NCBI GenBank assembly: GCA_002305725.1
Contig: DBQM01000037.1
Coordinates: 148,632-212,631, forward strand
DNA from: Ruminococcus sp. UBA1394
GTDB lineage: Bacteria; Bacillota; Clostridia; Oscillospirales; Ruminococcaceae
DNA: 64,000 nucleotides
Reading direction: 5' to 3'
This document shows, one piece after another, positions 16,951 through 25,682 of this stretch. The notes below the pieces were generated by a model. The model was not told where the DNA came from. It did not search any database and saw nothing but the letters and a program-made list of their open reading frames with translations. Every line of letters starts with the position of its first letter. The first letter of the stretch is position 1. The position numbers were made by a program, and so were the translations under genes.

Positions 16951-17191
16951 TGAGCTAAACACGCCTTAAAAGCTTGTTTACTCTTTGGTTTTATTGGTTG
17001 TTTTTGCTAATATTTAATTATACCACTAAGCTGTCTATATTTTTATATTAATGCCGAAATGTGTGCTTAAATGGTATAAATAATTCATCTGACATTAATA
17101 TAGCCTTTTAGAAATACATTTCCGCGCAGTTTGGATATTAACTCTTATTTATTGTTATTAAGCAGAGTAAAACAATTAATAAATTCGCAGA

Positions 17192-17225
17192 CAAAAAAAG
17201 CGGAACGCTTTTACACGTTCCGTTT
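17192..17225 (-). terminator. Intrinsic terminator of the RTX/type I secretion operon
   Basis: CGGAACG-GTGTAAAA-GCGTTCCG followed by CTTTTTTT on the minus strand, about 100 bp after the HlyD stop. The remaining gap 16951-17322 is AT-rich and shows no gene. Confidence 0.85.
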
Positions 17226-17322
17226 TAAATTACTATACTCTTCTCTTTGTATTTATATATATTCCTTTTTCTTATTAGCTTTCCCGTTTCATGGTGACAA
17301 GGGGGGTGTGTCAATTTCAAAA

Positions 17323-18564
17323 CTATTTCTCCCTCAGAGCTTCCCCGAAGCCTTTTTTAATAGGCTCTAAGAAGTAATCCATAACAGTTCTCTTATCCGT
17401 CTTTATTTCCACGCTTCCGGACAATCCTGAAATCACATCTATCTCATCATTTTTATCTGTAATTTCAAGCTTCACAAGATAAACGCTGCCCGTCTGCTCG
17501 CTGACAAACGCACTGGGACTGATATATTTCACCTTTCCCTTTACCGTTCCGTACTTGTTATACGGGTACGCCTCCAGCTTGATTTCCGCTTCCATTCCGA
17601 TTTCTATGTCGGCAATATCCATATTCTTTACATAGCACACCATTTCAACAGGCATATTATCAGGTACTATCGTTACAAGCTCCTGTGCGTTCGTTACCGC
17701 CGCTCCGACGGTGTTCACATTTACGTTGTTTATATATCCGCTTACAGGCGCCGTTATATACTGATAATCTTTAGACAAGGCGTATTTTTCAAGGTTGGTT
17801 TCTATTTCGTCAAGCTGACCGCTTATCTCCGAAAGCTTTGAATTGATCTGTACGCTGTACTGGGTTTTTGTATCCTTTATTTTCGTTTCCGACTGTTTCA
17901 GCGCAAGCTCGTTCTGCTTTACTATAAGCTCCTGCATTTCAGCCTGACGGATTGTTCCGCTTTCTTCGTATTCTTCAAGCTGCAGCTGTGAAATCTGATG
18001 ATTTAAATCGGCGTTTTCCTTATCCTTCTTAAGACTGTCAAGAGTGTTATTATAGCTTGCGTCTGCGTCCAGAATTGACTGAATATACGGTTTAAGCTCA
18101 GCTTCGTAATCTTCAATTTTAATCTTTGAAATATCGTCGCCGTTTTTAATCTTTGTATATATTTTCCGCTGTGCTTCAAGAATTTCTTTCTGACTGCTAA
18201 GCTGGTTTGTATCAATATCAAGGGATTCCGTATCAAGCTCTATCAGAACGTCTCCCTTTTTCACATATTCTCCTTCGGCAGCGTTTATTGACTTTACTGT
18301 TCCGCCTGAATAGGCCTGCACCACGTTTACATTTCCTGACGGCTGAACGCTTCCGCCGGCAGTAACTACCACGTCTATTTTTGAAAAGCAAGCCCATACA
18401 ACAAAGGCAATGAGAAGTGTAAATACACCAACAATAATTACTGTTCCCGCTTTATGGGCAGGGCGTTCAATAATTTCAAGCAAGGACGGCATAAAATCAT
18501 ACTTCAGCTCCTTATCCTTGCTTTTGCTGTGCTTCAATACGTATTCCGTCAGCTTATTATCCAT
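17323..18564 (-). CDS. HlyD-family membrane fusion/adaptor protein of a type I secretion system
   Basis: 413 aa. One transmembrane helix at about 37-60 (TVIIVGVFTLLIAFVVWACF), then a lipoyl/barrel-sandwich half (GGSVQPSGNVNVVQ, GTVKSINAAEGEYVKKGDVLI), a long helical hairpin at about 110-260, the second barrel half (YITAPVSGYINNVNVNTVGAAV) and a C-terminal beta domain (GSVYLVKLEITDKNDEI). It links the ABC exporter to the outside. The frame starts at 18567, but ATG at 18564 with GGGGCGATATT fits better. Overlaps the ABC gene by 8 nt. Last gene of the operon. Closer in layout to HlyD of RTX exporters than to lone efflux adaptors. Confidence 0.92.
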   Translation of the reverse strand: MDNKLTEYVLKHSKSKDKELKYDFMPSLLEIIERPAHKAGTVIIVGVFTLLIAFVVWACFSKIDVVVTAGGSVQPSGNVNVVQAYSGGTVKSINAAEGEYVKKGDVLIELDTESLDIDTNQLSSQKEILEAQRKIYTKIKNGDDISKIKIEDYEAELKPYIQSILDADASYNNTLDSLKKDKENADLNHQISQLQLEEYEESGTIRQAEMQELIVKQNELALKQSETKIKDTKTQYSVQINSKLSEISGQLDEIETNLEKYALSKDYQYITAPVSGYINNVNVNTVGAAVTNAQELVTIVPDNMPVEMVCYVKNMDIADIEIGMEAEIKLEAYPYNKYGTVKGKVKYISPSAFVSEQTGSVYLVKLEITDKNDEIDVISGLSGSVEIKTDKRTVMDYFLEPIKKGFGEALREK

Positions 18565-20686
18565 CAATATCGCCCCTTTTCTGCTGGTTATACAAATAAT
18601 GATACAGCCCTTCCCGTTTCATCAGATTCTCATGAGTATCGTATTCCACAATATTGCCCTTATCAATCACCATGATTTTCTGCGCGTCCTTTAACGTTGA
18701 AAGCCTGTGAGCAATAATAAGCACTGTTCTTCCTTTGCATATTTCTTTAAGGTTATTCTGAATTATACTCTCGGATTCATAGTCAAGAGCAGACGTAGCC
18801 TCGTCAAATATAAGTATTCTGGGATTGTTAAGTATTGCTCTCGCAATAGCGACTCTTTGCTTCTGACCTCCGGAAAGTCCCATGCCTTTCTCGCCGATAA
18901 TCGTTTCATAGCCGTTAGGAAGTTCAAGGATAAAATCATGCGCGCCCGCTATTTTTGCAGAATGAATGATCTGCTCCATACTTGCTGTTGGACAGTGAAT
19001 TGAAATATTTTCCGCGACGGTTCCGTTGAACATAAAGTTTTCCTGCAATACTACTCCGATCTGCTTTCTTAGCACTGCGGGATTCACAAGTGAAATATCC
19101 ATACCGTCTATGGATATTTTACCGCCCTCCGGCAAATAAAGTCTTTGAATCAGCTTTGAAATGGTGCTCTTTCCCGAACCGCTTCTGCCTACGACTCCTA
19201 AAATAGTGTCAGGCTCTATTTCAAAGCTCATTCCCTTGATAACCTCTCCGCCCTGCGGATTGTATCTGAAATGCACCTGATCGAATATAATTTTACCCTG
19301 AACGCCGGGCATAGCAGTCTGATTTGCGTTCAGAATCGGTTCAGGGGCTGTATTAAAAATATCGCCGATTCTTTTTACTGAAAGCGACGCCTGCTGATAT
19401 TCCTGCCAAAGCTGTACCAGTCTTAAAACAGGACCGCTTACTCTGCCGGAAAGCATTCGAAACGCCACAAGCTGCCCCACTGTAAAATTACCGTCCATTA
19501 CCGCTTTTGCGCCGAAAAACAGAATCAACAGGTCGAATACCTTCTGAATAAACTGTCCGGTCGTTCCGGCGGTTGCGGAAACCATAGAGGTTTTGTAGCT
19601 TGCCTTTACGTAATCGGATTGCAAATCGCCCCATTTTTTCTCGAACTTTGGCTCTAAGGCATAGGATTTTACGGTCTGTACTCCCGTTATGGATTCAACC
19701 AAAAAGGACTGAGTGTTCGCTCCCGTTTCAAACTTTTCGTCCAGTCTTTTTTTGAAAAGGGGAGTAACGATGACCGAAAGTACTGCGTAAACGGGTATAG
19801 AGCAGAGGACGATAACTGTCAGCATTTTGCTGTAGAAAAACAATACTACTATGTATACGATTATGAAAATAAAATCTATCATTGAGGAAAGCGGAGTGCC
19901 TGTCAGAAAATTTCTGATACTGTCAAGCTCTCTTACTCTCGCCACCGTTTCGCCGACTCGTCTTGATTCAAAGTATTTCAGGGGAAGTGCGAACAAATGC
20001 CTAAACAGCTTGAAGCTGAGCATAACGTCTATTCTGTTTGTCGTATGGGTAAACACATAGTTTTTGGCAAGGGACAGAATCAGCTCGTATATATATACAA
20101 TTGCGATACCGATTGCAAGCACGTTAAGCGTCGACATACTTCTATGGACTAAAACCTTATCCACAACGACCTGAGTCATAACGGGAGTAAGGATTCCTAA
20201 AATCTGTACTGTAAATACGGCTATCAGTACCTGTATAAATTCCTTTTTGAATTTCAGTATCGTGGGTATAAACCACTTGAAGCTGAATACCGCTTCTCTG
20301 TCCATTATTCCTTTTTTGGTAATAAGGATCGCTGTGCCATCCCAGATTTCAGATAATTCCTCACGGGATTTTATCTCCGGCTGGGTTTTGTCCGTAAACA
20401 AGACCATGAATTTATCGTCCTGAGATTTTGCGACAATAAAGAATCCGTCGTTTTTATTCTTTGCAATAATCGGCGCCTTTACGTCCTTCAGCTTTTTTAA
20501 ATTCAGCTTACAAAGCTTTGCCCGCATTTTCAATTTCTTTGCGGATTCTATTATTTCTATTTCTCCGGTTTTCTGTTCGGGATCAAGAACTGATAGCGTT
20601 TCAGCCTGCTCTTTTGTGATAGGTATACCGTGAAACTTCATAATTATCATAAAGCAGCTAAGTCCGCTGTCTTGTTTTTTCTCCAT
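18557..20686 (-). CDS. Type I secretion ABC transporter with degenerate C39-like domain (HlyB type)
   Basis: 709 aa half-transporter; a homodimer would export the RTX proteins using ATP. N-terminal C39-like domain at about 1-125: motif QDSGLSCF has Ser in place of the catalytic Cys of peptidase exporters, and the expected catalytic His segment reads GFFIVAK, so it cannot cleave a leader and should act as a substrate-binding domain as in HlyB. Six-helix membrane domain at about 150-430 (GILTPVMTQVVVDKVLVHRS). NBD at about 460-700: Walker A GRSGSGKST (near 500), signature LSGGQKQRV, Walker B ILIFDEATSALD, H-loop IIAHRLST. Preceded by a hairpin after the RTX gene and followed by HlyD with overlap. 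Confidence 0.95.
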   Translation of the reverse strand: MEKKQDSGLSCFMIIMKFHGIPITKEQAETLSVLDPEQKTGEIEIIESAKKLKMRAKLCKLNLKKLKDVKAPIIAKNKNDGFFIVAKSQDDKFMVLFTDKTQPEIKSREELSEIWDGTAILITKKGIMDREAVFSFKWFIPTILKFKKEFIQVLIAVFTVQILGILTPVMTQVVVDKVLVHRSMSTLNVLAIGIAIVYIYELILSLAKNYVFTHTTNRIDVMLSFKLFRHLFALPLKYFESRRVGETVARVRELDSIRNFLTGTPLSSMIDFIFIIVYIVVLFFYSKMLTVIVLCSIPVYAVLSVIVTPLFKKRLDEKFETGANTQSFLVESITGVQTVKSYALEPKFEKKWGDLQSDYVKASYKTSMVSATAGTTGQFIQKVFDLLILFFGAKAVMDGNFTVGQLVAFRMLSGRVSGPVLRLVQLWQEYQQASLSVKRIGDIFNTAPEPILNANQTAMPGVQGKIIFDQVHFRYNPQGGEVIKGMSFEIEPDTILGVVGRSGSGKSTISKLIQRLYLPEGGKISIDGMDISLVNPAVLRKQIGVVLQENFMFNGTVAENISIHCPTASMEQIIHSAKIAGAHDFILELPNGYETIIGEKGMGLSGGQKQRVAIARAILNNPRILIFDEATSALDYESESIIQNNLKEICKGRTVLIIAHRLSTLKDAQKIMVIDKGNIVEYDTHENLMKREGLYHYLYNQQKRGDIDG

Positions 20687-20713
20687 GCTTCGACTTCCTT
20701 TTTACATAAATTA

Positions 20714-20737
20714 TGCGGCAGCTTTTTTACTGCCGCA
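20714..20737 (-). terminator. Hairpin between the RTX effector and the exporter genes
   Basis: TGCGGCAG (20714-20721) pairs with CTGCCGCA (20730-20737) around an 8-nt loop in the 70-bp gap. The downstream minus side is only weakly T-rich (ATAATTTAT), so partial termination or mRNA protection is more likely than full termination. Its place mirrors the hairpin between hlyA and hlyB in enterobacteria. Confidence 0.6.
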
Positions 20738-20756
20738 CTTTTAATCAGAATTTATA

Positions 20757-23700
20757 TTACTCTGCCTGCGTACCGACAAGCAGTTGATTCAAAGCTGACG
20801 TATCCTGCATCGGATCGCTAATGCTCATACTGTCAGAAACGTTGTTTTCCGTACCGAAAGCGGACATATTTTCGGTCAGTATCATTACCTGTATATCCGT
20901 CTGATCTGCGGTTTCCTCCGTTTCCTTTGCCGCAGAAACAGCGCTTGATGAATCAATCAGAACGGTGTCGCTTGTTTCTGTGAGTAAATCAGAATTAACG
21001 TTGTCGTCAGCGTACATATCGCTGAGCAAATCTGCATTCGCTTGCATAATTTCTTCCTCAGAGGTTTCCTGAACAATTGCATCATTACTTGCAGGCTGAC
21101 TAAGCTCAAGCTCCCATGTATCCTTATTTACTGTTCCTACTGCTCCGTCTGCAAACTCAAAGGTATATCCGCCCTGATTCCACTTGTAGCCATTAATAGT
21201 AAGCTTGTCCTCGGTACCGTTTACAGTCATTTCAAGCGTGGAATCCCACAGATTTGTTATTGTAACTTCACTTGAACTGATGTCCTTAAGCTTTACGATA
21301 CTGCTTCCGCCCCAATCCTCGATCGTATCGTTTCCGTAGCCCTTGCCGAAGATATATGTATCATTGCCGTTTCCTCCGTAGAGCCAGTCATCACCTTCGC
21401 CGCCATCAAGAATATCATCTCCGTCATTGCCGTAAAGATAATCGTTTCCTGTTCCTCCATACAATGAGTCGTTTCCGCTATTGCCGGTAAGACTATCATT
21501 ACCGCCTTCGCCATAAAGTGAATCGCCGTTTGCATTTGAAACGTTCATCCAATCATCATTATCTGAACCATGCAGAGAATTAATCAATTCGGAAACGTCA
21601 GTACCATTAATATTGAAGTTATAGAAGTCATAGTACTGCGTCAGAACAATAGCGTCTCCACCAAAAGAAATTGTAAGATCATTACCGCTGCGAGAGAATA
21701 CAGCAGAAGAAATATCCAATCCTGAAAGCTCAATAGTGTTGTATCCGGATGCGTCAGAAATTGTATCCACACCATATCCTGCTTTGAATACAATGGTATC
21801 ATCGCCGTGATCGTCCTGAATGTAATCGTTTCCTGTACCCGGATCAATATAATCATTTCCGCCGCCGGCATAGATTGTATCATTTCCTTCATCACCAAAA
21901 ATGCGGCTGCTATCATTTCCATCATAAATAATATCATTACCGAATCCACCGCGTATCATATTATTTCCATTACCGCCATACAGATGGTCGTTTCCTTCAT
22001 CACCATAAATATGGTCAGCATTTTCACCGCCGTAAATGTAATCTATTCCAGTACCACCATGCATAACATTATATCCATTTCCGCCGTTCATAGTGTCATT
22101 TCCGGAACCGCCTTCTATATAATCAAAACCTTCGCCGCCGGTAAAGTTATCATCGCCCTTACCGCCGTACATATAGTTAGGACCGTTTCCACCGTGGAAT
22201 ACATCATTGCCATCTTCGCCATACATGTAGTCTGTATCTTCTCCGCCGACAAATAAATCATCGCCTTCACCGCCATACATATAATTAAGTCCGTTTCCGC
22301 CTTCTAAATAGTCGTCATCATCATCACCGTAAAGAAAATCGTTTCCTTCGCCGCCGAACAGCTCGTCATTTCCGGTTCCGCCGTGGAGTTCGTCATTACC
22401 ATCTCCTCCGAAGAGTTTGTCATTTCCGGAATCACCGTAGAGGATATCATCTCCAGTGTATCCTAAACTGTCATCTTCGCTGTCGCCATAAATTTCATCA
22501 TCTCCATCACCTCCGTAAAGGTAATCGTTACCGTTTCCTCCCTCGATATGATCCTTATCACCTCTACCAAATATTATATCATCACCGTCATCTCCGAAAA
22601 GAAGATCAATTCCTAATCCTCCATCAATCCAGTCATCACCATCTCCACCGCTGATATAATCAGTCATTCCGCCTCCATAGATAGTATCATTTCCGGCTTC
22701 ACCAAAGATTTTATCTAATTCGTCACCGCCATCTATGTAATCATTTCCGTTACCGCCATAAATGGTGTCACGTCCACCTTCTCCGTAAATTGTGTCGTTA
22801 CCATCGTTTCCTTCTATTGTATCATCTCCGTCACCAGAATATATTTCATCATCTCCTGAACCTCCGAAAATGGTATCAATTCCACTTCCTGTTTTTATAT
22901 TATCATTTCCGTTGCCTCCATTTATTTTATTATCGCCATACAAGTCAACGATTATATCATCGCCATCGTCTCCGATAATGCTGTCATTATTTTCTCCGCC
23001 GTCAAGATAGTCATTTCCCATTCCGCCGTCTAAAAAATCCACGCCGTCATTTCCGTAAATATGGTCATTTCCATTCCCTCCATAGAGTAAATCAATGTCA
23101 TCTCCGCCGAATATCACATCATCTCCATCTCCGCCGTTAATTACGTCATCTCCGCCAAAGCCGTTAATGTAATCATTACCTGGCAAGCCATAAATATAAT
23201 TGTCAAAATCATCGCCATCCAAATTATCGTTACCCGGAGTTCCGACTATTTTATTATGTAAAAATTTACTGAAAATTTTTGTTATGTAATCAGTTATAAA
23301 TCCTGCATTTTCTTCAGTTGTATATTTTTCTACTATAGCATGAACCTCACTCTTGTAATCTTCTTTTAAAGCTCTTATCAAGGCGGTTTCTTCTATATAA
23401 TCCTCGGCGCTCAAACTGTTTTCAATGTTATCAAGTATACCAAATTTCTTGAGAAGCGGAAGTAATGCTCCATAAGCTTTTGAAAGCGATATTGCAAGAA
23501 TTCTATCTTTATCCGCTAAAGCATTTTCAATTGCTATTTGTACGAATTCTTCATTTTCCTTTTCATCCGCCCAATCTACCAATACCTGATCCAAACTACT
23601 GAATACTGGCTTAAGCATCCCAGTTTCAGCTAAATGTTTTATTGCGGAAGCTAAATCATCATTAAATTCTGTTCCTATTCCGGTCATTGAATCAGATAGT

Positions 23701-24737
23701 AATTTACCAATTGCAGCTATATCTTTTTCAACGGTATGAGGATCATACTTTTCACTTAATCCTTCATAAATGTATATAATTAATGCATTTACTTGTCTCC
23801 TGAGCTGACTTTCCTCTACTTCATCATTAAGCTTATGATTTTCATCAAACACTACATCCCAGTAATGATGATTAAAAGGATTTATATCTGCAATAGAAGC
23901 TTTTATATAGTGCCTTTCAATATCGAGTTCATATAGCAAGCCATTAACAACGTCAAATTCAGCGCTATATGAAACTATCTTATCCTTATTTTTTTGTATT
24001 TCCTCAAAATATTTAAGCAAAAATTTTTCAGAAAATCCCTGCCCGTCATATGAAAGTGCTTTTGAAATATATTCGGAATATTTGGACACAACGGTAATAT
24101 ATTGTACCATATTACCACCCTTGGAATGTCCGCTTAACTGAACATCATTGTACATCGTTAATTTTGGGATACTTTCAAAAAAGTTCAGAGCTTTTTGCTG
24201 ATACTCTGTGTCTGCTAAAGTTGCCGCCTCAGCATTTTCAGACCATGCTATATATCCATCGGTTCCTCTGTATACCACATAGGCATTTCCGTTTGAATCT
24301 GTAAAGCAGGCTGCTGTTAATCCGTCTGTACAATATTTATCGGCACCATTTTCCATAAGCTCTTGCTGATATTTACCGGATGTATATGAAATTTTAAGAT
24401 TTAATAGCTCTTCATCAGCCCTTATCATATCAACGGTTTTCTGCATAGCTCCGTTATTTATTGCATCAACTTCAAATTTTACCACATTATCACCGCTGTA
24501 GTCCTTACGAATTTTATCCGCTTCCTCAAATTTTCCGGCAGCCTCCAATGTAGATATCTGATAATCTCTTTCTGCAATACGAATTTTCGTTTCATTAATT
24601 TTTCCTTCTGGATTAACATTTCCGTTTTCATCGGTGGTTATATATTCAATAAATTCACTTACATTTTCAAAATTACCAGACGTTATTTCCCTTAAATACA
24701 CCAACCCGTCAAGCTTCATCAATTGTTCATTATTCAT
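20757..24737 (-). CDS. RTX protein with N-terminal DUF2974 lipase-like domain
   Basis: 1326 aa, no signal peptide. Residues about 90-310 match the DUF2974/Mbeg1-like alpha/beta hydrolase: VVYRGTDGYIAW, QLSGHSKGGNMVQYI with candidate nucleophile S205, SYDGQGF, SAEFDVVNGLLYE, and a His pair H290/H291 in NPFNHHYW. A helical region reaches about 490. From residue 499 to about 980 there are some 50 nonapeptide repeats GGxGxDxUx (calcium beta-roll), then a beta-rich linker, a second short repeat block and an acidic C-terminus. The last 60-80 residues are almost identical to those of the 1907-aa RTX protein and should be the type I secretion signal. The ATG overlaps the upstream lipoprotein gene by 8 nt. 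A secreted phospholipase-type toxin or a surface enzyme are both possible. Confidence 0.9.
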   Translation of the reverse strand: MNNEQLMKLDGLVYLREITSGNFENVSEFIEYITTDENGNVNPEGKINETKIRIAERDYQISTLEAAGKFEEADKIRKDYSGDNVVKFEVDAINNGAMQKTVDMIRADEELLNLKISYTSGKYQQELMENGADKYCTDGLTAACFTDSNGNAYVVYRGTDGYIAWSENAEAATLADTEYQQKALNFFESIPKLTMYNDVQLSGHSKGGNMVQYITVVSKYSEYISKALSYDGQGFSEKFLLKYFEEIQKNKDKIVSYSAEFDVVNGLLYELDIERHYIKASIADINPFNHHYWDVVFDENHKLNDEVEESQLRRQVNALIIYIYEGLSEKYDPHTVEKDIAAIGKLLSDSMTGIGTEFNDDLASAIKHLAETGMLKPVFSSLDQVLVDWADEKENEEFVQIAIENALADKDRILAISLSKAYGALLPLLKKFGILDNIENSLSAEDYIEETALIRALKEDYKSEVHAIVEKYTTEENAGFITDYITKIFSKFLHNKIVGTPGNDNLDGDDFDNYIYGLPGNDYINGFGGDDVINGGDGDDVIFGGDDIDLLYGGNGNDHIYGNDGVDFLDGGMGNDYLDGGENNDSIIGDDGDDIIVDLYGDNKINGGNGNDNIKTGSGIDTIFGGSGDDEIYSGDGDDTIEGNDGNDTIYGEGGRDTIYGGNGNDYIDGGDELDKIFGEAGNDTIYGGGMTDYISGGDGDDWIDGGLGIDLLFGDDGDDIIFGRGDKDHIEGGNGNDYLYGGDGDDEIYGDSEDDSLGYTGDDILYGDSGNDKLFGGDGNDELHGGTGNDELFGGEGNDFLYGDDDDDYLEGGNGLNYMYGGEGDDLFVGGEDTDYMYGEDGNDVFHGGNGPNYMYGGKGDDNFTGGEGFDYIEGGSGNDTMNGGNGYNVMHGGTGIDYIYGGENADHIYGDEGNDHLYGGNGNNMIRGGFGNDIIYDGNDSSRIFGDEGNDTIYAGGGNDYIDPGTGNDYIQDDHGDDTIVFKAGYGVDTISDASGYNTIELSGLDISSAVFSRSGNDLTISFGGDAIVLTQYYDFYNFNINGTDVSELINSLHGSDNDDWMNVSNANGDSLYGEGGNDSLTGNSGNDSLYGGTGNDYLYGNDGDDILDGGEGDDWLYGGNGNDTYIFGKGYGNDTIEDWGGSSIVKLKDISSSEVTITNLWDSTLEMTVNGTEDKLTINGYKWNQGGYTFEFADGAVGTVNKDTWELELSQPASNDAIVQETSEEEIMQANADLLSDMYADDNVNSDLLTETSDTVLIDSSSAVSAAKETEETADQTDIQVMILTENMSAFGTENNVSDSMSISDPMQDTSALNQLLVGTQAE
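20812..20993 (-). repeat. Direct repeat copy 1: shared 3' end of RTX genes
   Basis: About 182 bp, over 90% identical by eye to 25738-25919. It encodes LIDSSSAVSAAKETEETADQ and TDIQVMILTENMSAFGTENN in both proteins, while the coding sequence just upstream diverges. Confidence 0.85.
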
Positions 24738-25539
24738 TTAAATCTTCCTCCTTATCGGCTATGCCGTATTTATTTTCTCTGCTATTAGAGACATTAAAGT
24801 TTGCCTGAACTCCACTACCAGTAAGTTTTACTTTTAGCGGCATAGACCAATAATGTCCATAATCTTTGCGTGTGTTAATCTTGTCGTATATGCTTTCATC
24901 TTTATAAACAGTAATACCAACCTGCCCTCGAATTCCCACCTCCGCCATTCTGTTGGCTATCTCAGAGGCAGTTTCTGTATATGACTTTTCATATTCAGAT
25001 GCGGGAAGCAGCACTGTAAACAGCAATCCATAATATTCCGATGTCGGCGATAATTTCAAAAAATCCTGCGCTGTTCTGCAATCCTTATAATCGTCCGGCA
25101 ATGTGAATCCGTTTTTTCTATAAAACACTTTGTATTCACATTCTATATACGGATCAACAAGCTCTGCAAACCATTTTTCCAAATCGTCTTTAATGCCTAA
25201 CATTAACCCATCGTCTGATATTGTATAGTTTTCTTCATCTGTAAACGTAATTGTTATATTCATTGAATCATAACTCTCATCGTATGCGGTCAAATAATAA
25301 CTATTATAAATGCTGCTTGGTCTGTCTGTTAACGCTATTTCAAATTCTTTTTTATACTTTTCTTTTAAATATTCCTCGACTATCTCTGTTACTTCATCAT
25401 CATCCTTAGTTATTACATTTATACTTGATGTTTCAACTTTCGCTTCTGACAAATCTGGCTTTACGGTTTCACATCCGCTCCCTCCGATTATTAATACTGC
25501 TGACAGCAGTAATATATAGATTCTTTTTAATATTTTCAT
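24730..25539 (-). CDS. Lipoprotein paired with the lipase-like RTX protein
   Basis: 269 aa. Lipoprotein signal peptide with lipobox GGSGC (Cys about 23). The mature part is an alpha/beta sequence with no family I recognise (VTEIVEEYLKEKYKKEFEIA, ITFTDEENYTISDDGLM, YGLLFTVLLPASEYEKS). It is coupled to the RTX gene: the stop and the RTX ATG overlap by 8 nt. It has its own promoter candidate at 25599-25627. A membrane-held partner encoded with a secreted lipase-like protein may be an immunity protein, a foldase-like helper or a surface receptor; this is inference from arrangement only. Confidence 0.8.
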   Translation of the reverse strand: MKILKRIYILLLSAVLIIGGSGCETVKPDLSEAKVETSSINVITKDDDEVTEIVEEYLKEKYKKEFEIALTDRPSSIYNSYYLTAYDESYDSMNITITFTDEENYTISDDGLMLGIKDDLEKWFAELVDPYIECEYKVFYRKNGFTLPDDYKDCRTAQDFLKLSPTSEYYGLLFTVLLPASEYEKSYTETASEIANRMAEVGIRGQVGITVYKDESIYDKINTRKDYGHYWSMPLKVKLTGSGVQANFNVSNSRENKYGIADKEEDLNE

Positions 25540-25589
25540 AAAGACCTCCCTTTATATATTTTTCTAATACCAGATTGTAGAAAATTACC

Positions 25590-25627
25590 ACTTAATATAT
25601 AATAACACAAGTTCACATATTTAGCAA
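25590..25627 (-). promoter_or_regulatory. Internal promoter with ACTTAATAT element
   Basis: On the minus strand TTGCTA (25627-25622), 17-bp spacer, TATTAT (25604-25599) preceded by TGT, an extended -10. Directly downstream lies ATATTAAGT (25598-25590), the same 9-mer that forms an inverted repeat downstream of the promoter at 32190-32218. It drives the second lipoprotein-RTX pair and the exporter. Confidence 0.6.
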
Positions 25628-25682
25628 TAATTAAATACAAAATGATATGAAAAATTAAGGGTTTATGCGTATAATCAGAAAT

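Noticed and set aside
20757..24737. Regular short repeats in the RTX DNA resembling a repeat array or CRISPR
   Set aside because: The period is 27 nt and stays in one reading frame encoding GGxGxDxUx; no spacers and no cas genes.
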